In this document: positions 18,267 to 30,260 of the stretch, piece after piece | How the letters are laid out: each line of letters begins with the position of its first letter | Numbering within the stretch: position 1 is the first letter of the stretch | Assembly (NCBI RefSeq): GCF_020524285.1 | Contig: NZ_JAIVKX010000011.1 | Location: 62,001-126,000 of the forward strand | DNA: 64,000 nt | Source of the DNA: Alloyangia pacifica | GTDB taxonomy: Bacteria; Pseudomonadota; Alphaproteobacteria; Rhodobacterales; Rhodobacteraceae | Direction of reading: 5' to 3' | Position numbers and translations under genes: made by a program | Notes under the pieces: generated by a model | What the model saw: the letters and a program-made list of their open reading frames with translations, nothing else | Database searches by the model: none | Told to the model about the DNA's origin: nothing

Positions 18267-20249
18267 ATGAACGTTCAGACCAAGGTCACCGCCACCGAAG
18301 ACCTCATGGCCAATGCCATCCGCGCGCTGACCATGGACGCGGTGCAGCAGGCGAACTCGGGCCACCCCGGCGCGCCCATGGGCATGGCCGACGTCGCGAC
18401 GGTGCTCTTCAACCGCTTCATCACGCTCGATCCGAAGAACGACCGCTGGCCCGACCGCGACCGCTTCGTGATGAGCGCCGGGCACGGCTCGATGCTGGTC
18501 TACGCGATCCACCACCTGCTCGGCTACGACGACATGCCGATCGAAGAGATCAAGCGCTTCCGCCAGCTCGGATCGCGCACCGCCGGCCACCCCGAGTACG
18601 GCCACGCCAAGGGCATCGAGACCACCACCGGCCCGCTCGGACAGGGCATCTCGACCACCGTCGGCATGGCGCTGGCCGAGCGCATGCTCAACGCCCGTTT
18701 CGGCGATGCGCTGGTGGATCATTACACCTATGTCATCGCCGGCGACGGCTGCCTGATGGAGGGCATCAGCCACGAGGCCATCGACCTCGCCGGCCACCTG
18801 AGCCTGTCGCGGCTGATCCTCTTCTGGGACGACAACGGCATCACCATCGACGGCGGCACCGAGCTTTCGACCTCGACCGACCAGCAGGCGCGCTTCCGCG
18901 CCGCGGGCTGGCATGTGCAGGCGGTGGATGGCCACGACAAGGAGGCCATCGCCGCCGCCATCGAGATGGCCCGCGCCGACGACCGCCCCTCGATGATCGC
19001 CTGCAAAACGGTGATCGGCTATGGCGCGCCGAACAAGCAGGGCTCGCATGACGTTCATGGCGCCCCGCTGGGCGCCGAGGAAATCGCCGCCGCCCGCGAG
19101 GCGCTCGACTGGTCGCTCCCGGCCTTCGAGATCCCGCCCGAGGTTCAGGCCGCATGGCGCGCCGTGGCCGCGCGCGGTGGCGAGGCGCGGCAGGGCTGGA
19201 CCCGCCGGCTCGGGGATGACCCGCGGGCCGAAGCCTTCCGCGCCGCCTTTGCCCCCGTCGACCGCAACGCGCTCGACGCCGCCATCTGCGCCTACAAGCA
19301 CCGGCTCTCGCGGGAGGCGCCCAAGGTGGCGACCCGCAAGGCCAGCGAGATGGCGCTGGAGGTGGTCAACGCAACGCTGCCTAACACCGTCGGCGGCTCC
19401 GCCGATCTCACCGGCTCGAACAACACCCGCACCAAGGGCATGCGCCCGGTGAGTGCCGCCGATTATTCGGGCGATTACATCTACTACGGCATCCGCGAGC
19501 ATGGCATGGCCGCGGCGATGAACGGGATTGCCCTGCACGGCGGCCTCAAGCCCTACGGCGGTACCTTCCTCGCCTTCGCCGACTACTGCCGCCCGGCGAT
19601 GCGTCTCTCGGCCCTGATGGGTGTGCCCGTCGCCTACGTGATGACCCACGACAGCATCGGCCTCGGCGAGGACGGCCCGACCCACCAGCCGGTCGAGACC
19701 ATCGCCAGCCTGCGTGCCATGCCGAACATGCTGGTCTTCCGTCCCGCCGATGCGGTGGAGACCGCCGAGGCCTGGGCGCTGGCGATGGAACAGGACAGCA
19801 CCCCCTCGGTCCTGTGCCTGTCGCGGCAGGGGCTGCCCACCGTGCGCAGCCGCCATGTGGAGACGAGCCTCACCGCCCGCGGCGCCTATGTGCTGAAGGG
19901 CCCGGCGATGCGCGACGTGACGCTGATCGCCACCGGCTCCGAGGTCGAACTGGCGCTCGCCGCCGCCGAACTGCTGGCCGTGGAGGGCATCAGCGCCGCA
20001 GTGGTCTCGGCCCCCTGCTTCGAGCTTTTCGAGCAGCAGCCGCCCGAGTACCGCGCCGAAATCCTCGGCGAGGCCCCGCGCATCGGCATCGAGGCCGCGG
20101 TCCGACAGGGCTGGTGTCTCATGCTGCGCCCCGAGGACGGCTTTGTCGGCATGACCGGCTTTGGCGCCTCGGCCCCCGCGCCGGATCTCTACCGCCATTT
20201 CGCCATCACCGCAGAGGCGGTCGCCCGCCTCGCCAAGAACCTGCAGTAA
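18267..20249 (+). CDS. cbbT: Transketolase
   Basis: 660 residues. Transfers two-carbon units in the regenerative part of the Calvin cycle with thiamine diphosphate. The TPP motif begins at [14 protein letters not shown]; the His of GHPGAPMGM and the [12 protein letters not shown] active-site region are present, and the C-terminal domain is complete. GGAGGAG precedes the start, 14 bases after the cbbP stop. A second housekeeping transketolase is likely elsewhere. Confidence 0.97.
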   Translation: MNVQTKVTATEDLMANAIRALTMDAVQQANSGHPGAPMGMADVATVLFNRFITLDPKNDRWPDRDRFVMSAGHGSMLVYAIHHLLGYDDMPIEEIKRFRQLGSRTAGHPEYGHAKGIETTTGPLGQGISTTVGMALAERMLNARFGDALVDHYTYVIAGDGCLMEGISHEAIDLAGHLSLSRLILFWDDNGITIDGGTELSTSTDQQARFRAAGWHVQAVDGHDKEAIAAAIEMARADDRPSMIACKTVIGYGAPNKQGSHDVHGAPLGAEEIAAAREALDWSLPAFEIPPEVQAAWRAVAARGGEARQGWTRRLGDDPRAEAFRAAFAPVDRNALDAAICAYKHRLSREAPKVATRKASEMALEVVNATLPNTVGGSADLTGSNNTRTKGMRPVSAADYSGDYIYYGIREHGMAAAMNGIALHGGLKPYGGTFLAFADYCRPAMRLSALMGVPVAYVMTHDSIGLGEDGPTHQPVETIASLRAMPNMLVFRPADAVETAEAWALAMEQDSTPSVLCLSRQGLPTVRSRHVETSLTARGAYVLKGPAMRDVTLIATGSEVELALAAAELLAVEGISAAVVSAPCFELFEQQPPEYRAEILGEAPRIGIEAAVRQGWCLMLRPEDGFVGMTGFGASAPAPDLYRHFAITAEAVARLAKNLQ

Positions 20250-20268
20250 ATCAGGAAAAGGATCAGGG

Positions 20269-21303
20269 ATGACAGTCAGGGTTGCCATAAACGGCTTCGG
20301 CCGTATCGGGAGAAATGTGCTCCGCGCCATCGCGGAGTCGGGCCGCACCGACATCGAGGTGGTCGCGATCAACGATCTCGGCCCGGTGGAGACCAACGCC
20401 CATCTGCTGCGCTTCGACAGCGTGCACGGGCGCTTTCCCGGCGAGGTGACGGTGCGCGGCAGCACCATCGACCTTGGCCGCGGGCCGATCGAAGTGACCG
20501 CCCTGCGCAACCCTGCGGAGCTGCCATGGGAGGGCGTCGATGTGGCGCTCGAATGTACCGGCATCTTCACCGACCGCGACAAGGCGGCGCTGCATCTGCA
20601 GAACGGATCAAAGCGCGTGCTGGTCTCGGCCCCCGCCTCGGGAGTCGACAAGACCGTGGTCTTCGGCGTGAACCACCGCGAGTTGCACCCCGAGCATGTG
20701 GTCGTCTCGAATGCCTCCTGCACCACCAACTGCCTCTCGCCCGTGGCCAAGGCGCTGAACGATGCCATCGGCATCGAAAAGGGCTTTATGACCACGATCC
20801 ACAGCTACACCGGCGATCAGCCGACGCTGGACACGATGCATAAGGACCTCTACCGCGCCCGCGCCGCCGCGCAGTCGATGATCCCCACCAGCACCGGCGC
20901 CGCCAAGGCCGTGGGCCTCGTGCTGCCCGAGCTGAACGGCAAGCTCGACGGCGTGGCGATCCGCGTGCCCACGCCGAACGTGTCGGTGGTCGATCTGGTG
21001 TTCGAGGCGGCCCGCGACACCACGGTCGACGAGGTCAACGCCGCGATCCGCGCCGCCGCCGACGGGCCGCTCAAGGGCGTGCTGGGCTACACCGACCAGC
21101 CCAATGTCTCGACCGATTTCAACCACGACCCGCACAGCTCGGTGTTCCACATGGACCAGACCAAGGTCATGGCCGGGCGAATGGTGCGGATCCTGTCCTG
21201 GTACGACAACGAATGGGGCTTTTCCAACCGCATGGCCGACACCGCCGTGGCAATGGGCAAGCTCATCGGCGCCGAGGCCCCCGCCTCGCTGCAAGACGCC
21301 TGA
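20269..21303 (+). CDS. cbbG: Type I glyceraldehyde-3-phosphate dehydrogenase
   Basis: 344 residues. Interconverts 1,3-bisphosphoglycerate and glyceraldehyde 3-phosphate. NAD(P) fold [15 protein letters not shown] at the N-terminus, catalytic Cys in [10 protein letters not shown], and the C-terminal [15 protein letters not shown] at 20269 is chosen over upstream codons because it gives the conserved N-terminus; AGGA and CAGG lie just before it. The fourth gene in the cbb operon. Confidence 0.96.
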   Translation: MTVRVAINGFGRIGRNVLRAIAESGRTDIEVVAINDLGPVETNAHLLRFDSVHGRFPGEVTVRGSTIDLGRGPIEVTALRNPAELPWEGVDVALECTGIFTDRDKAALHLQNGSKRVLVSAPASGVDKTVVFGVNHRELHPEHVVVSNASCTTNCLSPVAKALNDAIGIEKGFMTTIHSYTGDQPTLDTMHKDLYRARAAAQSMIPTSTGAAKAVGLVLPELNGKLDGVAIRVPTPNVSVVDLVFEAARDTTVDEVNAAIRAAADGPLKGVLGYTDQPNVSTDFNHDPHSSVFHMDQTKVMAGRMVRILSWYDNEWGFSNRMADTAVAMGKLIGAEAPASLQDA

Positions 21304-21324
21304 CCGCCGAAGGGAGGAGACCCA

Positions 21325-22404
21325 ATGGCACTCATCACCTTGAGACAGCTTCTCGACCACGCCGCCGAACAGGGCTACGGCGTGCCCGCCTTCAACATCA
21401 ACAACATGGAGCAGGGTCTGGCGATCCTGCGCGCGGCCGAGGCCTGCGATGCCCCGGTGATCCTGCAGGCCAGCCGCGGCGCGCGCAGCTACGCCGGTGA
21501 CATCATGCTGCGCCACATGGTCGAGGCGCTGGCGGAAATGTACCCGCGCAATCCGATCGTGCTGCATCAGGACCACGGCAACAACGACGCCACCTGCCTC
21601 TCGGCGATCCGCCACGGGTTCACCTCGGTGATGATGGACGGATCGCTTGAAGAAGACATGAAGACCCCCGCGTCTTACGACTACAACGTCGAGATCACCG
21701 CGCGGGTCACCCGCGCCGCCCATGCCGTCGGCGCCAGCGTCGAGGGAGAGCTGGGCGTTCTGGGCTCGCTGGAAACCGGCGAGGCGGCGGCCGAGGACGG
21801 CTCGGGCGCGGAAGGCAAGCTCGACCAGTCGCAGCTTCTGACCGATCCCGATCAGGCGGTGGACTTCGTGCTCGCCACGCAATGCGATGCGCTCGCCATC
21901 GCCTGCGGCACCAGCCATGGCGCCTATAAGTTCACCCGCGCGCCCGACGGCGACATCTTGTCGATGCAGACCATCGCCGCGATCCACGAAAAGCTGCCCG
22001 ACACGCATCTGGTCATGCATGGCTCGAGCTCGGTGCCGCAGCATCTGCAGGATCTGATCAACGCAAGCGGCGGACATATGCCGCAGACCTATGGCGTGCC
22101 GGTGGAGGAGATCGAGCGCGGCATCCGCATGGGCGTGCGCAAAGTGAATATCGACACCGACTGCCGCATGGCGATGACCGGCCAGTTCCGCAAAGTGGCG
22201 ACGGCCACGCCCGAGGAGTTCGACCCGCGCAAGTTCATGATCCCCGCGATGAAGGAACTGGAAGCGCTCTGCGCCGACCGTTTCGAGCGCTTCGGCAGCG
22301 CCGGGCAGGCCGGAAAGATCACCCCGATCAGCCTCGACGACATGGCCCGCCGCTACGCCAGCGGCGCGCTCGCCCCCCGCATCGCCGCCGACCGCGCGGC
22401 CTGA
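21325..22404 (+). CDS. cbbA: Class II fructose-bisphosphate aldolase, Calvin cycle subtype
   Basis: 359 residues. Condenses triose phosphates to fructose 1,6-bisphosphate (and sedoheptulose 1,7-bisphosphate) using Zn2+. The N-terminal [16 protein letters not shown], zinc-ligand region VLHQDHGN and the [15 protein letters not shown] segment are typical of the Calvin subtype. GGAGGAG precedes the ATG. Confidence 0.97.
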   Translation: MALITLRQLLDHAAEQGYGVPAFNINNMEQGLAILRAAEACDAPVILQASRGARSYAGDIMLRHMVEALAEMYPRNPIVLHQDHGNNDATCLSAIRHGFTSVMMDGSLEEDMKTPASYDYNVEITARVTRAAHAVGASVEGELGVLGSLETGEAAAEDGSGAEGKLDQSQLLTDPDQAVDFVLATQCDALAIACGTSHGAYKFTRAPDGDILSMQTIAAIHEKLPDTHLVMHGSSSVPQHLQDLINASGGHMPQTYGVPVEEIERGIRMGVRKVNIDTDCRMAMTGQFRKVATATPEEFDPRKFMIPAMKELEALCADRFERFGSAGQAGKITPISLDDMARRYASGALAPRIAADRAA

Positions 22405-22415
22405 GACATCCTTAG

Positions 22416-23891
<1,476 letters not shown>

Positions 23892-24009
23892 GCCGCCTGC
23901 CCCTCGCCCCGGGCGCCACGCCGCCCCTGCCGCTGGCGCACGCGCCCTCGGCCCCCCATCCCGCCACGCTGCCGACCCGGCAGAGCCAGACCGCCAAAGG
24001 AGATCCCCG

Positions 24010-24429
24010 ATGCGCCTGAGACAAGGACAGTTCAGCTTCCTGCCCGACCTGACTGATGACGACATCCACGCGCAGGCCCAATACGCCATCGACAAGGGCT
24101 GGGCCGTGTCGGTCGAATACACCGACGACCCGCACCCGAGGAACACCTACTGGGAAATGTGGGGCCACCCGATGTTCGACAATCGCGACGCCGCGGCGGT
24201 GGTCTTCGAAGTCAACGAGTGCCGCAAGGCGCACGGCGGGAAATACATCCGCGTCATCGCCTTCGACAGCTCCGCCGGCTGGGAGTCGATCCGCATGAGC
24301 TTCATTGCCGGCCGCCCCGCCGAGGAACCCGGCTTCCGCGTCGTGCGGCAGGAGGGCGAGGGCCGCATCGTGCGCTACACGATCGAGAGCTACGCCATGC
24401 GCGAGCCCGAAGGCAGACGCTACGCCTGA
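24010..24429 (+). CDS. cbbS: RuBisCO small subunit, red type
   Basis: 139 residues, with the C-terminal extension (after about residue 110) that forms a beta-barrel in red-type enzymes. The start [19 protein letters not shown] and the [11 protein letters not shown] segment are conserved. The start is 118 bases after cbbL with AAAGGAG nearby. Assembles as L8S8 with CbbL. Confidence 0.97.
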   Translation: MRLRQGQFSFLPDLTDDDIHAQAQYAIDKGWAVSVEYTDDPHPRNTYWEMWGHPMFDNRDAAAVVFEVNECRKAHGGKYIRVIAFDSSAGWESIRMSFIAGRPAEEPGFRVVRQEGEGRIVRYTIESYAMREPEGRRYA

Positions 24430-24548
24430 GCCCGTTCCGCGTCCGTTCCTCCACGGGCGCGGGCCATGGGGGCGCCCTGCTCCAGCGCCATCAAGGCCCA
24501 GTCAGGGCGCCCCACCCTTCCGCTGTCCCCCCGAGTTCGGAGGCCGAA

Positions 24549-25511
24549 ATGACCGAGACCCCGCAGACAGAGACCGAACTTCCGCGCCCCGAGCGCTCCC
24601 AGCGTCCCGCGACCGTCGACCTTGCCGCCGCCTTCGAAGAGAGCGGCGTGCGCGAGGTTCTGGCCGAGCTCGACGCCACGATGATCGGCCTCGCCCCGGT
24701 CAAGGCGCGCATCCGCGAAACCGCCGCGCTGTTGCTGGTGGACAAGGCGCGCCGGCAGATGGGGCTCGCCACCGAAACGCCGACCCTGCACATGTCCTTC
24801 ACCGGCAACCCCGGCACCGGCAAGACCACCGTCGCGCTGAAGATGGCCGACCTGCTGCACCGCCTCGGCTACGTGCGCAAGGGCCACCTTGTCACCGTCA
24901 CCCGCGACGATCTCGTGGGCCAATACATCGGCCACACCGCCCCCAAGACCAAGGAGGTGCTGAAAAAGGCCATGGGCGGCGTGCTCTTCATCGACGAGGC
25001 CTACTACCTCTACCGCCCCGAGAACGAGCGCGACTACGGCCAGGAGGCGATCGAGATCCTGCTGCAGGTGATGGAGAACAACCGCGACGACCTGGTGGTG
25101 ATCCTCGCGGGCTACGCCGATCGCATGGACCGCTTCTTCGAAAGCAACCCCGGCTTCCGCTCGCGCATCGCCCATCACATCGAGTTCCCCGACTACAGCG
25201 ACGACGAGCTGCTGCAAATCTCGCAGATCATGCTCGGCGCGCAGAACTACGCCTTCGACGAGGGCGCCCGTGCCACGATGGCTGCCTACATCGCGGCCCG
25301 CCGCAGGCAGCCGCATTTCGCCAATGCGCGGTCGATCCGCAATGCGCTCGACCGCGCCCGTCTGCGTCAGGCCAACCGCCTCTTCAACGAGGCAAGAGGC
25401 CCGCTTGGCGCCGAGGAACTTTCAACCATCACCGAGTCCGACCTCCGCGCCTCGCGTGTCTTCCACGGCGGGCTCGGCACCGACCGGCGCCTGCAACCGG
25501 CCGCCGAATGA
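24549..25511 (+). CDS. cbbX: Red-type RuBisCO activase, AAA+ protein
   Basis: 320 residues. Removes inhibitory sugar phosphates from RuBisCO by pulling the large-subunit C-terminus through its hexameric pore. Walker A is GNPGTGKTT, Walker [12 protein letters not shown], and the pore loop region [18 protein letters not shown] is intact; sensor residues follow in the C-terminal part. The start at 24549 gives the usual length; the frame is open to 24159 within cbbS in another register. Confidence 0.97.
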   Translation: MTETPQTETELPRPERSQRPATVDLAAAFEESGVREVLAELDATMIGLAPVKARIRETAALLLVDKARRQMGLATETPTLHMSFTGNPGTGKTTVALKMADLLHRLGYVRKGHLVTVTRDDLVGQYIGHTAPKTKEVLKKAMGGVLFIDEAYYLYRPENERDYGQEAIEILLQVMENNRDDLVVILAGYADRMDRFFESNPGFRSRIAHHIEFPDYSDDELLQISQIMLGAQNYAFDEGARATMAAYIAARRRQPHFANARSIRNALDRARLRQANRLFNEARGPLGAEELSTITESDLRASRVFHGGLGTDRRLQPAAE

Positions 25512-25541
25512 GCTTTGTCTAGACCTAAATATCTCGGCGGA

Positions 25542-25573
25542 GTCCGCGGCACGCGGACGGGGGCAGCGCCCCC
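25542..25573 (+). terminator. Tandem GC hairpins between cbbX and cbbE
   Basis: GTCCGCG-GCA-CGCGGAC (25542-25558) is followed at once by GGGGGC-AGC-GCCCCC (25559-25573). Neither is followed by a T-run, so these are more likely RNA-stabilising or attenuating hairpins (or a REP-like element) than a full terminator. They fall where the core RuBisCO genes end and the epimerase begins. Confidence 0.6.
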
Positions 25574-25600
25574 TCCTCCACCCTCACAAGGAGCCCGACC

Positions 25601-26299
25601 ATGCCCTTCGACCGCACCGTGAAGATCGCGCCCTCGATCCTCTCCGCCGATTTCGCCAACTTCGGCGCCGAGATCCGCGCCGTCGAGGCGCAGGGGGCCG
25701 ACTGGATTCACGTCGACGTGATGGACGGGCATTTCGTGCCCAACCTCACCTTCGGCCCGCCGCTGGTGAAGGCGATCCGCCCGCATATCTCGACCGTCAT
25801 GGACGTGCACCTGATGATCGCCCCGGTCGATCCCTACATCGAGGCCTTCGCGGACGCCGGTGCCGACATCATCACCGCCCACCTCGAGGCGGGCGCGCAC
25901 ACCCACCGCACCCTGCAGGCGATCCGGGCTTGCGGTGCCAAGGCCGGCCTCGCGCTCAACCCCGGCACGACGGTGGAGGCCGCCGCGCCGCTGCTAGACA
26001 TGTGCGACCTGGTCTGCCTGATGACCGTCAACCCCGGCTTCGGCGGGCAGAAGTTCATCCACAGCCAGGTGGCGCAGGTGCGCAGGCTGCGCGAGATGAT
26101 CGGCGACCGCGAAATCCACATCGAGATCGACGGCGGCGTCGATCCCTCGACCGCCCCGCTGGTGGTCGAGGCCGGCGCCGACGTGCTGGTGGCCGGCTCG
26201 GCGGTGTTCCGGGGCGGCACGGTGGACGATCCGGCACCTTACGGGCAGAATATCCGGGCAATCCGCGCCGCCGCGCGCGGCACGCGCGATGCCGCCTGA
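25601..26299 (+). CDS. cbbE: Ribulose-phosphate 3-epimerase
   Basis: 232 residues, TIM barrel. Converts xylulose 5-phosphate to ribulose 5-phosphate. Conserved strands include [45 protein letters not shown] and [13 protein letters not shown], covering the metal and catalytic residues. AAGGAG precedes the ATG. Also known as rpe; the operon setting supports the cbb name. Confidence 0.96.
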   Translation: MPFDRTVKIAPSILSADFANFGAEIRAVEAQGADWIHVDVMDGHFVPNLTFGPPLVKAIRPHISTVMDVHLMIAPVDPYIEAFADAGADIITAHLEAGAHTHRTLQAIRACGAKAGLALNPGTTVEAAAPLLDMCDLVCLMTVNPGFGGQKFIHSQVAQVRRLREMIGDREIHIEIDGGVDPSTAPLVVEAGADVLVAGSAVFRGGTVDDPAPYGQNIRAIRAAARGTRDAA

Positions 26300-26361
26300 C
26301 CCGGACGGGTCTCCGACCAGATCCCGCCCTAGACCCGCCCTAGACCCAAGGAGCCGCTGCC

Positions 26362-26916
26362 ATGGCCGTCTCTCCCCCCGTCTGCGATTTCGGCTGGCCC
26401 GCGCCCGGCTTCACCCTGCCCGGCACCGATGGCCGCACCTACAGCCTCGAGGAGCTGCGCGGCCCCAAGGGCACGCTGGTCATGTTCATCTGCAACCATT
26501 GTCCCTATGTGCTGGCGGTGCTCGACCGGATCCTGCGCGACGCCTGCGACCTTCAGACGCTTGGCATCGGCGTGGTGGCGATCAGCGCCAATGACGCTGC
26601 CGCCTATCCCACCGACAGTTTCGAGAACATGCAGAGAATGGCGCGGGAGAAGGACTTCCCCTTCCCCTATCTCCACGACGCAAGCCAGGAGGTTGCCCGC
26701 GCCTATGATGCCGCCTGCACGCCGGATTTTTTCGGCTTTGATGCGGGTCTCGGCCTGCAGTACCGCGGTCGGCTCGACGCCTCGCGCAGGGAGGCCGCGC
26801 CCGAGGGCACCCGCCGCGACCTCTTCGAGGCGATGAAGCAGGTCGCCGAGACAGGCACCGGCCCGCAGGAGCAGGTCCCGTCGATGGGCTGCTCGATCAA
26901 GTGGAAGGCCGCATGA
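26362..26916 (+). CDS. Thioredoxin-fold (AhpC/TSA-like) protein at the end of the cbb operon
   Basis: 184 residues. The redoxin fold begins at PAPGFTLPGTDGRTYSLEEL; the active-site region is MFICNHCPYVLAVLDRI with a CxxC pair, and the cis-Pro region is ACTPDFFGFD. This matches a family annotated as thioredoxin family protein/redoxin. AAGGAG lies before the ATG, 62 bases after cbbE in the same direction. In this position it could link redox state to the Calvin cycle enzymes (inference), but a general peroxidase or thiol role is equally possible. Convergent with the MBL gene. Confidence 0.85.
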   Translation: MAVSPPVCDFGWPAPGFTLPGTDGRTYSLEELRGPKGTLVMFICNHCPYVLAVLDRILRDACDLQTLGIGVVAISANDAAAYPTDSFENMQRMAREKDFPFPYLHDASQEVARAYDAACTPDFFGFDAGLGLQYRGRLDASRREAAPEGTRRDLFEAMKQVAETGTGPQEQVPSMGCSIKWKAA

Positions 26917-27096
26917 TCCGTCCTGCCTGACCCGGCCTGCGAGCAGGCGCCGAGCATCGCTCTGCCGCCTCTCGGACATGGGAGCACCGATGCTTCCGGC
27001 CCGCGATGCGGCGCCTTCGGCGGCCTCGCGCATGGCGTTCCGATCTGTGCGGCGACCCCAGGATCCCTTCTCGTGATCCACCCCGGGCGCGACGGC

Positions 27097-28464
27097 CTAG
27101 ATCTCATATTCCGCCGCCATCCTCGGGCGATGAACCACCCCCTTCAGGTCCCGCGCGAAGGTCTCCATCGTTTTGGCTTCGCCATGCACAAGGAAGGTGT
27201 GCGCCGGAGACCCGAGACTGTCGTGCCAGGCTTTCAGCTGGGCGCGCCCGGCATGGGCCGAGAAACCGTTGATCGTGTGGATGCGCGCCCGCACCGGCAC
27301 CTCGTGGCCAAAGAGCTTCACCGATTTCGCGCCGTCGATGATGATGCGGGCCAACGTCCCCTCGGCGGCAAAGCCGACGAAGATGATGCTGGCCGCGGAA
27401 TGCGCGAGATTGTGGCGCAGGTGATGGCGCACGCGTCCGCCGGTGCACATGCCCGATCCGGCCATGATCACCGCGCCCGAGCGGACGGTGTTCAGCTCCA
27501 TCGAGTCGCGCGCCTCCTGGGTGAATTCGAGGCCGGGCAGCCAGAAGGGGTCGCGCCCGGCATGGATCATCCGGGCCGGCGCAAGGCCCATGGCCTCGGG
27601 GTGGCGCCCGAAGATCCGCGTGGCGGAAATCGCCATCGGCGAGTCGAGATAGAGGCTCAGCCCGGGCGCGACCCGTCCCTGATCGAGGCCGGCGCGCAGG
27701 TACCACAGCAACTCCTGCGCCCGCTCGAGCGCGAAGGTCGGAATGATCACGTTGCCGCCGCGGGCACCGGCGTCGCGGATCGCATCGTAGAACTCAGCTA
27801 CCGAGGCGTCGAGCGGCCGGTGATCGCGGTCGCCATAGGTTGTCTCCATCACCACGGCATCCACGCCGGTGGGCGGCGCGGGATCGTTCAGAAGGGCCCG
27901 TCCCCCCGGACCGATGTCGCCGGAGAACAGCAGACGACGATGACGGTCCGCCGCGGAAAGCTCCAGCAGGATCGATGCCGAGCCAAGGATATGCCCGGCC
28001 TCGAAGAAGGTCGCGGTGATCCCCGGAAAGAGATCGAGCGGCTTGCCGTATTGCGCGGTGCGGCCGAACAGCGCCACCGCGTCGAGCGCATCGAGACGAT
28101 CGTAGAGCGCCTCGTGTTGCCCACCATGCCGCCGGTGGCGGCGCGCTTCCTCCTCATGCAGATGGGCCGAGTCCATCATCACCAGCCGGGCCAGATCGCG
28201 GGTCGCGCCGGTGGCGATGATCGGCCCGTCGAAACCCCGTTTCACCAGCAGCGGAATGCGCCCGCAATGATCGAGATGCGCGTGGGTCAGCAGCAGTACG
28301 TCGATCGTGGCCGGATCGAAGCCGAAGTCGGCGGCGTTCTCGTCGTGCAACTCATGCGCGCCCTGGAACATGCCGCAATCGACGAGGATGCGCTTTCCGG
28401 CAGCCGTGACCAGATGGCACGATCCGGTGACCTGCCGCGCCGCGCCATGAAACGAGACCTTCAT
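27097..28464 (-). CDS. MBL-fold beta-CASP RNA-processing exonuclease-like protein
   Basis: 455 residues. Metallo-beta-lactamase motif 2 is LTHAHLDHCGRIP, with further ligands in SGDIGPG and a beta-CASP domain (EELLWYLRAGL, then GSGMCTGGRVRHH). The C-terminal RMMD region ends with HGEAKTMETFARDL. The domain order matches the YSH1/CPSF-like RNA exonucleases common in bacteria. GGAGGGAAGG precedes the start. In several proteobacteria such genes belong to FNR-controlled, low-oxygen gene sets, which fits its position at the edge of this island (family knowledge and inference). Confidence 0.92.
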   Translation of the reverse strand: MKVSFHGAARQVTGSCHLVTAAGKRILVDCGMFQGAHELHDENAADFGFDPATIDVLLLTHAHLDHCGRIPLLVKRGFDGPIIATGATRDLARLVMMDSAHLHEEEARRHRRHGGQHEALYDRLDALDAVALFGRTAQYGKPLDLFPGITATFFEAGHILGSASILLELSAADRHRRLLFSGDIGPGGRALLNDPAPPTGVDAVVMETTYGDRDHRPLDASVAEFYDAIRDAGARGGNVIIPTFALERAQELLWYLRAGLDQGRVAPGLSLYLDSPMAISATRIFGRHPEAMGLAPARMIHAGRDPFWLPGLEFTQEARDSMELNTVRSGAVIMAGSGMCTGGRVRHHLRHNLAHSAASIIFVGFAAEGTLARIIIDGAKSVKLFGHEVPVRARIHTINGFSAHAGRAQLKAWHDSLGSPAHTFLVHGEAKTMETFARDLKGVVHRPRMAAEYEI

Positions 28465-28519
28465 TGCCTTCCCTCCTTGGCATCACGTCACGAAAATGCC
28501 GCTGCCCCGGCGCTGCCGA

Positions 28520-28831
28520 TCACTCGGTATGGGTGTCCCTCACCTTGTCGATCCCGAGCGCCCTCCTCATCAGTTGCTCTTAGAACGGCACGGACGTTCC
28601 CAGCCGGACCTTGTCCAGAAAACACTTCTCGAAACTGATCTTGGCGCAGTGCACGCATTTGCCCGGCAAGGCCCAGTTCACGCCGTGCGGCGGGATCTGC
28701 GGCTGCGCGACGAAGGCGATGCCGGAATCGCCTAAATCCGCGGGGCAGATGGCCTTGCAACTGCCGCCCTCGCGCGGCGCGTTGCCCTCCATCAGAGCGG
28801 CGATATTGAGCGCCTTTGCCGTCACCATGCT
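28520..28831 (-). pseudogene. sqr: C-terminal remnant of sulfide:quinone oxidoreductase
   Basis: The translation SMVTAKALNIAALMEG, then CPADLGDSGIAFVA, PQIPPHGVNWALPGKCVHCA and KISFEKCFLDKVRLGTSVPF is recognisable as the C-terminus of an SQR-type flavoprotein (compare the family pattern ADFGDTGVAFVA, PQIPPR, WVHLAKIAFEKYFL). At the codon after PF, where the family has Tyr, there is TAA. Reading on in the same frame gives EQLMRRALGIDKVR, the expected last residues. So the fragment has lost its N-terminal three quarters and carries one nonsense codon. No intact SQR gene is in the window. Confidence 0.72.
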
Positions 28832-29247
28832 CCATAGAAGGCCTTGGTCCCGGTGCGATTCGCGCGTTTGCAAGCCATTCGCAATGGGTGGCGGGAGAAT
28901 CTGATCTCCGGCGGCAGATCGACCGGAAATTCCACCGGCATCTCCGGCGTCTCGCTGGGCGCAGCCGGCGGCGCCTCTTCCGGGCGCTGCGGTGCCTCGT
29001 TCGGAGGCGTGGGGGTTTCCTCGGGCTCCGGCGGAGTTTCCACCGGCGGCGGCTCTGGCGTATCGGCGAGCCGCAAATGGCGGTCCCCCGACCGTGGACC
29101 CTTGCGAGCGCGACGGGGCGGGCGCAAAGCGACCACGAGGTAAGTGCTTGGCGATCGCGGAGACACCACCGCCGCGAGAAGGGAACAGCCGCTCGGACGA
29201 TCGGTCGCGCCGTGCAGGGGTCTCGGCAGGTTTCGCATTTCAGCCAT
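28822..29247 (-). CDS. Hypothetical Pro/Glu-rich protein
   Basis: 141 residues, not recognised. The strongest argument for it is a GGGAGG ribosome site seven bases before the ATG. The first 60 residues are basic; residues about 62-115 are a low-complexity run of Pro, Glu and Thr (for example PPPVETPPEPEETPTPPNEA). The last 20 residues overlap the start of the sqr remnant in another frame, so the end may be the product of the same rearrangement. It may be a decayed or non-coding frame. Confidence 0.35.
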   Translation of the reverse strand: MAEMRNLPRPLHGATDRPSGCSLLAAVVSPRSPSTYLVVALRPPRRARKGPRSGDRHLRLADTPEPPPVETPPEPEETPTPPNEAPQRPEEAPPAAPSETPEMPVEFPVDLPPEIRFSRHPLRMACKRANRTGTKAFYGAW

Positions 29248-29423
29248 GGGTTTGCCTCCCAGATATGAGCCAAGGGCCGGAGCGCGCCGAAGCTGAACAT
29301 TCGAACGCGCGCGAAGCGCTCAGGCCATCCCGCGGGCGGTCCTTCCGCGCCTCGATAGGGCTATTCTGCCCGGTTCCGGGACTTTCGCCTTGTCTTGCAT
29401 CAAGTCGTCCGGCAAGCGCTTGC

Positions 29424-30164
29424 TCAAAAGAGGAAATCTCCGTCCGAAAGCGCGGTCGCATCGACATTCAGCAGCAGGATGCTCATCTCGGCCGGGTGGT
29501 CCCCCGCGAGTGCACCGTCGGCATCGACATAGAGCATCGTATCGCCGCCCTGCTGTTCGGCCCAGGCGCTGTAGGCTGTCGGGCCAGACGCGAAGCCTAC
29601 GACGCTGCCGATCTCGCTGAAGTCCACGAGATCAGTGCCGGGCTTGAAGTCGGTGATCGTTTCCTGCCCCCCGCCGGAGTGATCGTCTCCGCCGCCGCCC
29701 TCCTCATGTCCGTCATCCTCGCCGCTGCCATGGGCCGGAGCCTCGTTGGCGGCGCGGAACACGAAGATGTCTTCGCCCCGCCCCCCGGTAAGCGTGTCCG
29801 CCGCAAGGCCGCCCGCCAGACTATCGTTGCCGTTGCCGCCGTCGAGCAGGTCGGGGCCGGGGCCGCCTTCCAGGATATCCTCGCCGTTGCCGCCGCGCAG
29901 CGTGTCGGGGCCGCCCTGCCCGTAGAGCGCGTCCGGACCGTTGCCGCCCTCGACCTCGTCCGGGCCGCCGCCGGCGTGGATCACATCCGCGCCGTTGAAC
30001 CCCAGAATGCGCTGCGGTCCACCACCGGTCTCGATGGCGTCCGGCCCGTTGGAGCCCAGAACGGTGACGGGCTCACGATCGTGCGGCTCCTCTTCGAGCG
30101 CGACGATGCCGCGCACCACCGCACGCCCCGGTGCCGATGCCGCGTGTTCGGATTTGCCGGTCAT
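29424..30164 (-). CDS. RTX-repeat calcium-binding protein
   Basis: 246 residues. Residues about 40-135 hold an array of glycine/aspartate nonapeptides (GGNGPDALYGQGGPDTL, GGNGEDILEGG) typical of RTX parallel beta-rolls that bind Ca2+; several have Pro before the Asp, which is unusual. A His/Asp/Gly-rich insertion (GEDDGHEEGGGGDDH) and a C-terminal cap with ITDFKPGTDLVDFSEIG, normal for RTX proteins, follow. No signal peptide; the acidic C-terminus ending in DGDFLF suits type I secretion, although no secretion ATPase is in the window. GGGAGG lies before the ATG at 30164. Downstream of the acidic protein gene, with a hairpin between them. Confidence 0.85.
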   Translation of the reverse strand: MTGKSEHAASAPGRAVVRGIVALEEEPHDREPVTVLGSNGPDAIETGGGPQRILGFNGADVIHAGGGPDEVEGGNGPDALYGQGGPDTLRGGNGEDILEGGPGPDLLDGGNGNDSLAGGLAADTLTGGRGEDIFVFRAANEAPAHGSGEDDGHEEGGGGDDHSGGGQETITDFKPGTDLVDFSEIGSVVGFASGPTAYSAWAEQQGGDTMLYVDADGALAGDHPAEMSILLLNVDATALSDGDFLF

Positions 30165-30215
30165 GTCTTCCTCCCAAGTCCATAGAAACCGCCGGTCGCG
30201 CCAGCCGGGCTGTAG

Positions 30216-30248
30216 GTGGCCACCCCTGGTGTTGCCGGGGGCAGCCAC
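30216..30248 (-). terminator. Hairpin between the acidic-protein and RTX genes
   Basis: GTGGC and GCCAC arms enclose a further CCCC/GGGG pairing. There is no T-run, so partial termination or differential mRNA decay between the two genes is more likely than a full stop. Confidence 0.45.
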
Positions 30249-30260
30249 GTTCGCGAGGTT

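Noticed and set aside
18111-20795. Long minus-strand open frame (894 codons) across cbbT and the GAPDH gene
   Set aside because: It lies antisense to two certain genes; composition is that of a GC-rich shadow frame with no recognisable domain.
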